A stretch of DNA of 31,313 bases. Source: Candidatus Portnoybacteria bacterium CG08_land_8_20_14_0_20_40_83. GTDB lineage: Bacteria; Patescibacteriota; Minisyncoccia; Portnoybacterales; GWB1-42-6. Where the stretch lies: contig PEYL01000042.1 of the NCBI GenBank assembly GCA_002774415.1, positions 1-31,313 on the forward strand, read 5' to 3'. The position numbers and the translations under genes were made by a program. Shown in pieces: positions 1 through 6,504 of this stretch. The notes below the pieces were generated by a model. It was not told the DNA's origin, did no database searches, and was given only the letters and a program-made list of their open reading frames with translations. The number at the start of each line of letters is the position of its first letter. Within the stretch, counting starts at the first letter, position 1.

Positions 1-444
1 AAAAAATTTGTTCCTCCCCTTTTTATGCGGCGGAAAACCCATAAAAACGAATTTGTCGGCCGGGAATCCCGAAACGCTCAAAGCGGCAATCGCGGCATTT
101 GGCCCGGGAATCGGCGTGATTTTCAATTGTCCAATTGTCCAATTGATCAATTGATCAATTAATTTCCCCCCCGGGTCCGAAATCCCCGGCGTGCCTGCGT
201 CTGTCACCAGCGCGATATTTTTGCCCTGCGCCAACTGCTCGGCGATATAGTCAATTTTTGCCAGTTTACTATGCTGAAAATAACTGACTAACGGCTTTGA
301 AATATTATAATGATTAAGCAATTTTATTGTCTGGCGCGTGTCTTCGCAAACAATCAAATCAGCTTCCTTTAAAACCTCCAGCGCCCTTAATGTTATGTCT
401 TTTAGGTTGCCAAGGGGTGTGGCTACAATATATAATATAGGCAT
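1..444 (-). CDS. rsmI: 16S rRNA (cytidine-1402-2'-O)-methyltransferase RsmI, 3' part outside window
   Basis: The reverse strand from the ATG at 444 is open to the window edge (about 148 codons). It begins MPILYIVATPLGNLKDITLR, then has VCEDTR, VTDAGTPGISDPG and IPGPNAAIAALSVSGFP, the conserved N-terminal blocks of the RsmI family (tetrapyrrole-methylase fold). The enzyme 2'-O-methylates C1402 of 16S rRNA in the decoding centre using SAM. The C-terminal half lies outside the window. Between the SDPG block and the IPGP block the protein is a few residues longer than usual (LIDQLINWTIGQLKI); this stretch is encoded by an 8-bp tandem repeat at 124-160. No SD is visible upstream of the ATG. Identification is confident from motifs. 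Confidence 0.95.
   Translation of the reverse strand, partial: MPILYIVATPLGNLKDITLRALEVLKEADLIVCEDTRQTIKLLNHYNISKPLVSYFQHSKLAKIDYIAEQLAQGKNIALVTDAGTPGISDPGGKLIDQLINWTIGQLKITPIPGPNAAIAALSVSGFPADKFVFMGFPPHKKGRNKFF
124..160. repeat. 8-bp tandem repeat inside rsmI
   Basis: Units CAATTGTC x2, CAATTGAT x2 and a partial CAATT run without interruption. The repeat lies in the rsmI frame and encodes an extra hydrophobic/polar stretch between two conserved blocks. It resembles the AATTG-rich simple repeats found between genes here (451-480, 3330-3400). Confidence 0.85.
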
Positions 445-478
445 TGTTTTAATTGTAAATTGTAATTCGTAAATTGTA

Positions 479-540
479 AATTCGCATGGGCGCATTCGCA
501 TTGCCGTAGTACGAAGTGCGGAGGCGCGCTGTTCGCATGC
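479..540 (+). repeat. Dispersed repeat copy A with three TTCGCAT boxes
   Basis: Boxes TTCGCAT start at 481, 495 and 532; the first two are joined by GGGCGCA. The reverse strand of 6430-6500 has the same architecture, but each box reads TTCGTGT. It sits between rsmI and the next gene, directly ahead of the start codon at 542. Confidence 0.65.
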
Positions 541-541
541 T

Positions 542-1006
542 ATGCTTCTGACTCCCCATATTCTTCTGGGAGCGGCAATCGGCTCCAAAATATCTTCTCC
601 GTCTCTAGTTTTTGCATTGAGTTTCGCCAGCCATTATTTTTTGGACGCGCTGCCTCATTACGAATACGACATCTCGGGCTTAAAAAAGAAAAAAGCCGAG
701 AAAAAACTCCTGTTCGAATTTTTGAAATTGACGGCTGATTTTTGTTTTGGCGCGGGCCTGGCGCTTCTTTTGGTCTGGAATTCGCCGTTTCGCACAGGTG
801 CGATTTTAGGCATGCTCTCCTCGCTCGTCCCTGACGCCCTTTTGTTTTTATCCTGGCGCCATCCAAACTCAAAATTTCTCAAATTTTTTGCCCTGCCGCA
901 TCGAGCCTGCCATTTTTTAAAAAATTTAAGCCCAGCGTGGCTGGACTTGTCGACCGAAGTAGTTGTTGCCTCTACAACGATATTTTTTCTGGTTTATTAC
1001 GTCTAA
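542..1006 (+). CDS. Small integral membrane protein, DUF457/YdjM-like metal-dependent hydrolase type
   Basis: 154 aa with about four hydrophobic segments. The N-terminus has HILLGAAIG, then SHYFLDALPHYEY and later SSLVPDALLF. Conserved His and Asp placed this way (H near residue 6, HYFLDxxPH, PDxxxF) recall the membrane-bound metal-dependent hydrolase-like families (DUF457/YdjM), so a metal site at the membrane is possible. The substrate is unknown. It converges on the AI-2E permease gene: CTAA at 1003-1006 supplies the stop codon of both. No SD is visible; the ATG at 542 directly follows repeat copy A. Family assignment is tentative. Confidence 0.7.
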   Translation: MLLTPHILLGAAIGSKISSPSLVFALSFASHYFLDALPHYEYDISGLKKKKAEKKLLFEFLKLTADFCFGAGLALLLVWNSPFRTGAILGMLSSLVPDALLFLSWRHPNSKFLKFFALPHRACHFLKNLSPAWLDLSTEVVVASTTIFFLVYYV

Positions 1007-2022
1007 GCCGCCTTCTTGCGGCTATCCATATAGTCGTGGAAAATTATTGAAATAATGGCCGCAATTGGGATGGCGATAACCGCGCCGATAATCCCTTCCA
1101 GCTCCAGGCCGACCAGAACCGCCACCAAAACCGAGATGGGATTTAAGCCCACCGCTTTTTTCATGACTAGCGGCACAACCAGATATTTTTCCAGCTCCTG
1201 AATGACGTAGTAAAAAACAGCCACCAAAACCGCCAGGCCAAAAGACTGCAAAAGGGCGAATAAAATGCCCGGCACGGCGGATAAAATCGGCCCGATAATC
1301 GGGATAATTTCCAAAAGCGCTGCCAGCAAAGCCAAGGTCAGCGCGAATTTTATTTTAAGCAAAGTCAGCCCGATAAAAACCAGAATGCCGATAATGACCA
1401 TCAAAATTATCTGGCCGCGCATCCAGGCGCCAAGCTTTGAAAGAATTCTATCAACCAGGCTGGCCGCATAAACCTCGTTTTTTGGCGAGACCAAAGAGAG
1501 AACGAATTTTTTCACTCCCTGCTCTCTGGCTGCCAGATATATGGAAATTATCAAAACCAGCAAAGCAGAAAGGATTCCGCCAAAGACGTTGACTGTCGCG
1601 GCAAAAATATTCCCGGCTGAAGAACTTAATTGCTGGCCGAAATTCAAAAGCAGGTCTTTTAGATTTTGCTGGCTGAACTCTCCGCCCAGCCACTGAAGTC
1701 TGCTCTGGGCGCCGGCAATATAATCAGGAAGGTTTGAAGCAAGGCTGACTACTTCTTTTGCCAAAGGCGGCACGATAAGATATATCACAAAGCCAAAAAT
1801 CGCAATCAGCAGAACATAAATCATCGCGACAGCAATGCCGCGCCTAATTTTATGACGCACCAGCCAGTCAATCGGCGAATCAACCGACGCGGCAATGATA
1901 ACGGCCAAAAACAGCATCACTAATATATTTCTCAGCAAATAAACCAAAACCAGACCCAAGATAATCGCCAGGCCCTTCAAAATAGTGCTGGTTGAAATTT
2001 CTATTGTTTGTTTATTTTCCAT
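1003..2022 (-). CDS. AI-2E family permease (PF01594 type)
   Basis: 339 aa, about eight predicted membrane segments. It starts with a short cytoplasmic region, then STILKGLAIILGLVLVYLLR and a second helix, an extended loop (residues about 85-150), and the C-terminal block PIIGPILSAVPGILFALL followed by GLNPISVLVAVLVG and GIIGAVIAIPIAAI, the hallmark end of AI-2E/PerM proteins. The family contains putative exporters, including a quorum-signal exporter and Na+/H+ antiporters; the substrate cannot be read from sequence. Its start is 9 nt downstream of the M16 protease stop, so the two genes probably form one transcript. No SD. Confidence 0.9.
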   Translation of the reverse strand: MENKQTIEISTSTILKGLAIILGLVLVYLLRNILVMLFLAVIIAASVDSPIDWLVRHKIRRGIAVAMIYVLLIAIFGFVIYLIVPPLAKEVVSLASNLPDYIAGAQSRLQWLGGEFSQQNLKDLLLNFGQQLSSSAGNIFAATVNVFGGILSALLVLIISIYLAAREQGVKKFVLSLVSPKNEVYAASLVDRILSKLGAWMRGQIILMVIIGILVFIGLTLLKIKFALTLALLAALLEIIPIIGPILSAVPGILFALLQSFGLAVLVAVFYYVIQELEKYLVVPLVMKKAVGLNPISVLVAVLVGLELEGIIGAVIAIPIAAIISIIFHDYMDSRKKAA

Positions 2023-2030
2023 GATTTTTT

Positions 2031-3299
2031 TTAAATTTTCAGCAGCTTCTCAAATCTCTCTTTCTCTTTAAATGGCCCGATTAAAGCCAGGTTTAATTTT
2101 TCGGGGCGGAAGATTTCGCGGGCGACGCGCTGCAAATCAGCCGCCGTGATTTTTTCTATTTTTTTGAAAAATTCTTCAGGCAGCAGAATTTCTTTTTTCA
2201 AGACTTCCTGCCCACCCAAAAATGAAGCGACTTCGTCAGAAGATTCCAGCGACAATAATGTCGCGCCTCTAATATGGTCTTTGGCTTTTTGAATCTCTTT
2301 TTCGGGTATTTTTTGTTCTTTTGTTTTTTTAAACTCGTCCAAAATCACTTTTATCGCGTCCTCAACTCTTTTATTATCAACTCCGGCATTGGATATTAAA
2401 TATCCCGAATCTGTAAGGCTGACATTATTGGCACGAATGTAATAAGCCAGGCCTCTGTGCTCCCTGACCTCGGTAAAAAGCCGAGAACTCATAAATCCCC
2501 CCAAAATTGTTGAAAGCAAAATGGCTGCGTATCGCTTTTTATCAAATAAATTAAAGCCTCGACATCCCAGCACCAAATGTGTCTGATCCGTTTCTTTAAA
2601 ATGAACTGACAGCCCGGCCTGGCGCTGTTTTTCAATGACTTTTTGTTTATTTAAAAAATCTCCTTTTTTTGCCCGGCCAAAATAATCGCGGGCTTTTATG
2701 ACTATTTTTTTAACCGTTGCTCCGTTTCCCGCTAAAATCAAAATTGCATTTTTTGCCACATACTGTTTTTCTAAATATTTAATAAATTGTTCCCGTTTCA
2801 ATTTGGCGATAATTTCTTTCTCTCCTGAAACCATCCAGCCGGCCGGCTGATCACCGTACAAAAGCTTATCCCAAACCTCTCCTATAAAAATCATAGGGGT
2901 ATCCAGGTACATATTTATTTCTTCGGTTATCACGCCTTTTTCTCTCTCAATTTCTTCTGCCTCAATTTTTGAATTTAAAAAGATATCGGAAACCCAATCA
3001 AGCGCGAGCTCGCCGTGCGCCGCATCGACTTTTGCCCAATAGCCGGTATATTCCTTGTCTGTAAATGCATTATAAGCCCCGCCCACTTCGTCCAAAACCG
3101 AAGAAATTTCAAGGGTTGTCGGTCGTTTTCTTGTACCTTTAAAAAACATATGTTCCAGAAAATGGGAAATGCCGTTAATCTCTTTGGTCTCGTATTTTGA
3201 GCCGGTGCCCACCAAAACCAAAACCGTCACCGATTGTGCCCCTTCCATCGGCGCAAGGATAATTCTTAGTCCATTTGGTAGTGTATATTTTCTAAACAT
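2031..3299 (-). CDS. M16 family zinc metallopeptidase (mitochondrial-processing-peptidase-like)
   Basis: About 422 aa from the ATG at 3299. The frame extends to a TTG at 3320, but MFRKYTLPNGLRI is the family's usual N-terminus. Zinc site: HFLEH (H46, E49, H50), with the distal glutamate in the VITEEINM block near residue 127, i.e. the inverted HxxEH motif. The C-terminal half carries the second M16 domain with EVREHRGLAYYI and GNAGV-type segments. Length fits the one-chain bacterial peptidases such as YmxG/PqqL relatives. No signal peptide, so probably cytoplasmic. It is co-oriented with the AI-2E gene 8 nt downstream. No SD. Confidence 0.93.
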   Translation of the reverse strand: MFRKYTLPNGLRIILAPMEGAQSVTVLVLVGTGSKYETKEINGISHFLEHMFFKGTRKRPTTLEISSVLDEVGGAYNAFTDKEYTGYWAKVDAAHGELALDWVSDIFLNSKIEAEEIEREKGVITEEINMYLDTPMIFIGEVWDKLLYGDQPAGWMVSGEKEIIAKLKREQFIKYLEKQYVAKNAILILAGNGATVKKIVIKARDYFGRAKKGDFLNKQKVIEKQRQAGLSVHFKETDQTHLVLGCRGFNLFDKKRYAAILLSTILGGFMSSRLFTEVREHRGLAYYIRANNVSLTDSGYLISNAGVDNKRVEDAIKVILDEFKKTKEQKIPEKEIQKAKDHIRGATLLSLESSDEVASFLGGQEVLKKEILLPEEFFKKIEKITAADLQRVAREIFRPEKLNLALIGPFKEKERFEKLLKI

Positions 3300-3329
3300 G
3301 GGCGAACCAAGATAAACCAAAATCTAATA

Positions 3330-3397
3330 TTTTAGAAATTGGGAAATTAAGAAATTAAGAAATTGATTGAAAATTGATAATTGAAAATTGAAAATTT
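3330..3397. repeat. AT-rich GAAATTAA / GAAAATTG simple repeat
   Basis: Several AAGAAATT units followed by ATTGAAAATTG-type units fill the gap between the dodecin stop and the M16 start. A variant of the first unit occurs inside ileS at 26590-26622. Confidence 0.75.
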
Positions 3398-3402
3398 TTC
3401 TT

Positions 3403-3609
3403 CTACTCTTCCTTCCAAAGATACGCCAGCTTGGCCGTCACTTTGTATTCCGTCACCTTGCCGTCAACCACCGTGGCGGTCTGGGAAACCACATGCGCGC
3501 CTGTGACGTTCTTTCCTTTTTTGGCCTCGTGTTCAATCGCATTCTTTAACGCGTCTTCAAAACTTGTATTTGATACACCAATTAATTCGCGAATTTTAAC
3601 AATTGGCAT
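3403..3609 (-). CDS. Dodecin family small flavin-binding protein
   Basis: 68 aa from the ATG at 3609 (MPIVKIRELIGVSNTSFEDA). The open frame runs further upstream to 3723, but that part lies in a palindromic intergenic element and lacks protein-like character. Features of dodecins: the V-G-S-S-T-S-like turn (VGVSNTSFEDALKNAI), the central KGKNVTGAHVVSQ strand and the VDGKVTEYKVTAKLAYLW end. Dodecins form 12-subunit shells that store or buffer flavins, or CoA in some species. The usual flavin-stacking Trp of the RWFEV block is replaced (VTGAHVV), so ligand use is uncertain. No SD. Confidence 0.88.
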   Translation of the reverse strand: MPIVKIRELIGVSNTSFEDALKNAIEHEAKKGKNVTGAHVVSQTATVVDGKVTEYKVTAKLAYLWKEE

Positions 3610-3619
3610 TTTATTAACC

Positions 3620-3771
3620 GGCCATGACAAAAATTTTATAAGAAAATCGAGATGAGGCGAAAGTAAAAGTATGCGTGCTGTGGTGGGGCCCCGACCGTCA
3701 GGTTGGGGCGTTGTGCATAGCAACTTTTACGTGAGCCGAGTCCGATTTTCTTAAAATTTTATGTCCTGGCC
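3620..3771. repeat. Imperfect 152-bp palindromic element
   Basis: The left arm begins GGCCATGACAAAAATTTTAT and the right arm ends AATTTTATGTCCTGGCC. After a 2-nt gap the arms match over about 50 bp, ending in GTAAAAGT / ACTTTTAC. The centre holds a second stem, CCCCGACC GTCA GGTTGGGG. It lies between the NIF3-like gene and dodecin. It may be a REP/MITE-like element or a structured leader. Confidence 0.7.
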
Positions 3772-3782
3772 GCAGTCTTTTG

Positions 3783-3810
3783 GCTACTTTTCTACTGCCA
3801 GAAAAGTAGC
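3783..3810. other. Perfect 11-bp hairpin downstream of the NIF3-like gene
   Basis: GCTACTTTTCT, loop ACTGCC, AGAAAAGTAGC. It lies 13 nt after the NIF3-like stop on the reverse strand. No U-tract follows on the reverse strand, so a Rho-independent terminator is not supported; it may protect an mRNA 3' end or belong to the neighbouring palindromic element. Confidence 0.65.
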
Positions 3811-3822
3811 TTAAAAAAATAT

Positions 3823-4788
3823 TTATTTTTTAAATCTTTTAACCCTAATTAATCCCGAACAAGGAATTATCTCAATCCATTTTTTCTCAATTTCATCCAA
3901 AAATAAATTCATGCCCAGGGAATCGGAAGAAATATGGCCGGCAATTACTACATTGACATGAGCTTTTTCTGCTTCAGCTCTATATTCATCCTTCATATGC
4001 ATACCAACAATCGTACCAATACCCGCATTGGCCATACTCTGATAAATTTCTTTTGAACCACTTGTGCCACCTGTCATTTCTGTAAGTGCGATTTTGCCAA
4101 CCCTTGCGATAGAGTTACCGACAAATATTTTTGGCCCGGTTTTTTGCTTTTCCGCTTCTTTGTATTCCGGGATTTCTCTCAAAGACTTTAAGAGTTCCTT
4201 CAGCGTTTCTGGTTTATCTTTTTTTATTTTTTTGTCCAAAAAATTTACAGCCAAATTATCACAAACTGTATGTAGACACATCAAAGATAAACCTAACAAC
4301 TTCGCCGCATCAACTGGTATATTATGATTTATAGGAAGCATCCCTCTTGCCACTTCAGAAATTCGCGGCTTCATAACCGCCTCGGCAATATTAATCGGCA
4401 CGCCATGTCGATTTAAAATATCTGCTTGCATATGCATGACGCTTGACAAATCCGCCAAAGCGATACCAAGAGGATGATGGCTTATAACTAAATCTATTTT
4501 TCGCTCATATTGATCGCTCAGATAACGTGCCATTAAGAGTTCGGCAGTATCAATATCAATCCCAACCATCATTCTTTTAACCTCCTGAGTCGCATTGCCT
4601 GCCAAAAATCTTGTATCCGAATATGGATTGGTTAATTTCTCTTCATCAAATTTTTCTTTTTTTTCAGGACTTAATTTTTTATATCGCTCGTTGATTTTTT
4701 TAAGCTGTCCGCGAATCTGCTTTTCTCCCCGCAAATCCGCCCCAATTCCCATTTTTATGGCCAGCTTATAAATTTGTTCAATGGTCAT
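3823..4788 (-). CDS. NIF3 / NGG1p-interacting factor 3-like protein
   Basis: 321 aa. VISHHPLG (H104, H105) is the metal-binding block of the NIF3/YbgI (DUF34) family; the C-terminal IAGHISSDSLGMNL supplies the second His and acidic ligand. The family forms toroidal hexamers with a dinuclear metal site. Its biochemical role is unsettled (GTP cyclohydrolase-like and metal-insertion roles have been proposed). The N-terminal 70 residues, with a helical, lysine-rich PEKKEKFDEEKLTNPYSDTR stretch, are longer than in YbgI. Its ATG follows the glyS stop codon with no gap (4788/4789), so it is translated from the glyS transcript, probably by coupling. Confidence 0.88.
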   Translation of the reverse strand: MTIEQIYKLAIKMGIGADLRGEKQIRGQLKKINERYKKLSPEKKEKFDEEKLTNPYSDTRFLAGNATQEVKRMMVGIDIDTAELLMARYLSDQYERKIDLVISHHPLGIALADLSSVMHMQADILNRHGVPINIAEAVMKPRISEVARGMLPINHNIPVDAAKLLGLSLMCLHTVCDNLAVNFLDKKIKKDKPETLKELLKSLREIPEYKEAEKQKTGPKIFVGNSIARVGKIALTEMTGGTSGSKEIYQSMANAGIGTIVGMHMKDEYRAEAEKAHVNVVIAGHISSDSLGMNLFLDEIEKKWIEIIPCSGLIRVKRFKK

Positions 4789-6108
4789 CTATTTTAGCTT
4801 CTCCTCCAGGAAACTTTTTAATTCACCGATTTTTATCCTTTCCTGCTTAGTTGTGTCTCGGTCACGTACCGTCACATCTTGCTTTTCTAAACTGTCAAAA
4901 TCAACCGTTATGCAGAAAGGCGTGCCGATTTCATCCTGCGAATAATATCTTTTTCCGATATTGCCCCTATCATCCCATGCCACCATGAAATCTTTACGCA
5001 GGTCGTCATATATTTTTTTTGCCAAAACCGCCAATTGAGGTTTGTTTGCTAACAGCGGGAAAACAGCCGCTTTATAAGGCGCAACTTTTGGTTTTAATTT
5101 CAGTACAACTCTGCCTTTCTCCTCGCTGTAACTTTCAACCAAAACAGCCAGCATTGTTCGGTCTGTGCCAAATGTCGGCTCAATCACATGCGGAATAAAC
5201 TTTTTTTTCGTTTCTTCGTCAAAATATTCCAGATTTTTGCCTGACATTTTTTGATGCGCCGACAAATCATAATCCGTACGATAAGCAATCGCCCAAAGTT
5301 CGTCAGAGCCCCAGGGAAACTTATATTCAATATCAATGGTACGCTTTGAATAATGGGCACGTTCTTTTTCGCCGAGTTCGTTATTGTAAAAATTCTTGCG
5401 GTTAAGTCCAATTAAATCGGCAAAGCCGTAAATATAATCCAGCCACTGCTCAAAAATTTTATTCCAGTCGCTATCCGGCGCAATAAAATATTCAAGTTCC
5501 ATTATTTCAAACTCAATCGTCCTAAAAAAGAAATTTCCCATTGTTATTTCATTGCGGAAACTTTTTCCAGTTTGCCCAATGCCAAATGGAATTTTTCTCG
5601 AAGTTGAATCCAGAATATTCTTGAAATTAATAAACATATTCTGGGCGGTTTCGGGCCTAAGATATGTCGCCAATCCTTCTTCTTCAACCGGGCCAATCAC
5701 CGTTTTAAACATACCGCTGAATAATTTCGGTTCGGTAAATTCGCCGCCGCAATCGGGGCATTTTTTTGAACCTGCTAATTTATCCGACCGGAAGCGATGA
5801 TGGCATTTTTTGCACTCAACCAAAGCGTCCTTAAATTTTTTGAGGTGGCCCGAAGCTTCCCAAACCTTGGGGTTTAAAAGCACGCCGCCGTCCATTCCGA
5901 TCATGTCTTCCCGGCTCTGAACAAAATATTTCCACCAAAGCTGCTTAATATTGTTTTTGAGTTCAGCACCCAAAGGACCATAATCGTAAGTATTAGCCAG
6001 CCCACCGTAAATTTCCGAGCCGGGATATATAAAACCTCGCCTTTTGCACAAAGAAACTATTTTTTCCATCAGATCTTGCCTATCGGCAGACAGGTTATTT
6101 TCTTTCAT
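4789..6108 (-). CDS. glyS: Glycine--tRNA ligase, homodimeric class II type
   Basis: 439 aa. Charges tRNA-Gly. It is the alpha2 type (eukaryote/archaea/Gram-positive-like), not the bacterial alpha2beta2 enzyme. Visible: YDYGPLGAELKNNI (motif 1 region), a zinc-ribbon-like CKKCHHRF...CPDCGG insertion near residues 95-125, FRNEITMGNFFFRTIEFE (motif 2), a motif 3 block GTDRTMLAVLVES and the C-terminal anticodon-binding domain (PYKAAVFPLL, KRYYSQDEIGTPFCITVD). Length is typical for compact forms. There is a good promoter at 6145-6173, about 30 nt of leader and no SD. The downstream NIF3-like gene abuts its stop. The product assignment is secure; the gene is called glyQS in some annotations. Confidence 0.96.
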   Translation of the reverse strand: MKENNLSADRQDLMEKIVSLCKRRGFIYPGSEIYGGLANTYDYGPLGAELKNNIKQLWWKYFVQSREDMIGMDGGVLLNPKVWEASGHLKKFKDALVECKKCHHRFRSDKLAGSKKCPDCGGEFTEPKLFSGMFKTVIGPVEEEGLATYLRPETAQNMFINFKNILDSTSRKIPFGIGQTGKSFRNEITMGNFFFRTIEFEIMELEYFIAPDSDWNKIFEQWLDYIYGFADLIGLNRKNFYNNELGEKERAHYSKRTIDIEYKFPWGSDELWAIAYRTDYDLSAHQKMSGKNLEYFDEETKKKFIPHVIEPTFGTDRTMLAVLVESYSEEKGRVVLKLKPKVAPYKAAVFPLLANKPQLAVLAKKIYDDLRKDFMVAWDDRGNIGKRYYSQDEIGTPFCITVDFDSLEKQDVTVRDRDTTKQERIKIGELKSFLEEKLK

Positions 6109-6144
6109 TTTTTCTTTTTAATCATTTTAATTTTTGACAGTTCC

Positions 6145-6173
6145 AGTATACCCCCTTATTTGCCTCTTGACAA
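6145..6173 (-). promoter_or_regulatory. Promoter of glyS
   Basis: Reverse strand: -35 TTGTCA (6173-6168), 17-bp spacer, -10 TATACT (6150-6145), predicted start near 6138. Its -35 overlaps the -35 of the opposite promoter at 6167-6194, so both can hardly be bound by RNA polymerase at once. Confidence 0.8.
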
Positions 6174-6194
6174 GTCTAAAAACAGGTATATAAT
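6167..6194 (+). promoter_or_regulatory. Consensus promoter of the structured RNA
   Basis: -35 TTGACA (6167-6172), 16-bp spacer, -10 TATAAT (6189-6194): both hexamers are perfect consensus. Predicted start near A6201. No protein gene lies downstream on this strand before the terminator at 6346-6428. Confidence 0.85.
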
Positions 6195-6200
6195 TATTGC

Positions 6201-6428
6201 ACTTGCTGTTCTTTGTAAACAAAAGGGTGTGGTTGGCGACAAATATCTTCCTCCAGAGGATATGAAAATAACGGCAAGGGTCGGTCTGGACCCTCCTCTA
6301 ACTGACCCCCACCTTATTTTTTCGCTGACCATGCCCTAAACTAATAAGCGCAATAAAATTGACCAAACTTTTCAAAACCTCCTTTAATGGGAACCCAAAA
6401 AAAGTTTGAGCTTTATTGCGCTTTTTTT
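6201..6428 (+). ncRNA. Candidate structured small RNA, about 228 nt, family not recognised
   Basis: It is bounded by a consensus promoter and a strong intrinsic terminator and contains no convincing ORF. Visible structure: hairpin 6243-6263 (8-bp stem, loop CTCCA), hairpin 6277-6294 (AGGGTC/GACCCT), both probably enclosed by pairing of AAGG...GGTTGG near 6224-6235 with CTGACC...CCTT near 6302-6315, and a long 3' arm 6346-6423. CCTCC occurs at 6250, 6292 and 6378; the last is ACCTCCTTT in a loop, identical to the core of the 16S rRNA anti-SD tail. I checked for the signatures of RNase P RNA, SRP RNA, tmRNA and 6S RNA and saw none. It may be a trans-acting regulator of SD-led mRNAs or an unrecognised housekeeping RNA. 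Confidence 0.7.
6346..6428 (+). terminator. Rho-independent terminator of the structured RNA
   Basis: AAGCGCAATAAA (6346-6357) pairs perfectly with TTTATTGCGCTT (6412-6423); inside, AAACTTTT pairs with AAAAGTTT. Seven Ts follow at 6422-6428. On the reverse strand no T-tract follows, so it acts on + transcripts. Confidence 0.88.
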
Positions 6429-6429
6429 G

Positions 6430-6500
6430 CACACGAATAGCGCAACCTCGCTACGTCCTGACGGACTACGCTCGGGTACACGAATGCGCCCACACGAATA
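6430..6500 (-). repeat. Dispersed repeat copy B with three TTCGTGT boxes
   Basis: Reverse strand: boxes at 6498, 6484 and 6437 (5' ends), the first two joined by GGGCGCA as in copy A (479-540). Between boxes 2 and 3 is a GTCC TGAC GGAC hairpin flanked by CTACG/CGTAG-like sequence. It lies between the tgt stop and the small-RNA terminator. Confidence 0.65.
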
Positions 6501-6504
6501 AATT

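Noticed and set aside
3403..3723. Longer dodecin reading of 106 aa
   Set aside because: The extra 38 residues come from the palindromic element; the 68-aa form matches family length and start.
6076..6339. 87-codon + strand ORF across the glyS start and the small RNA
   Set aside because: Low-complexity N-terminus, no start signal, and it overlaps the glyS 5' end and hairpins of the RNA; the promoter start (6201) lies inside it.
6300..6395. Reverse-strand mini-ORF after AAAGGAGG at 6387-6380 (TTG start)
   Set aside because: Spacing to the TTG is only about 3 nt, the peptide has 25 residues with no features, and promoter and terminator support the + strand.
6201..6428. RNase P RNA, SRP RNA, tmRNA or 6S RNA
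   Set aside because: None of the signatures I looked for is present (GAGGAAAGTC and ACAGAA blocks; GGAAGGAAGCAGC; tRNA-like T-arm with CCA; single long bubble helix).
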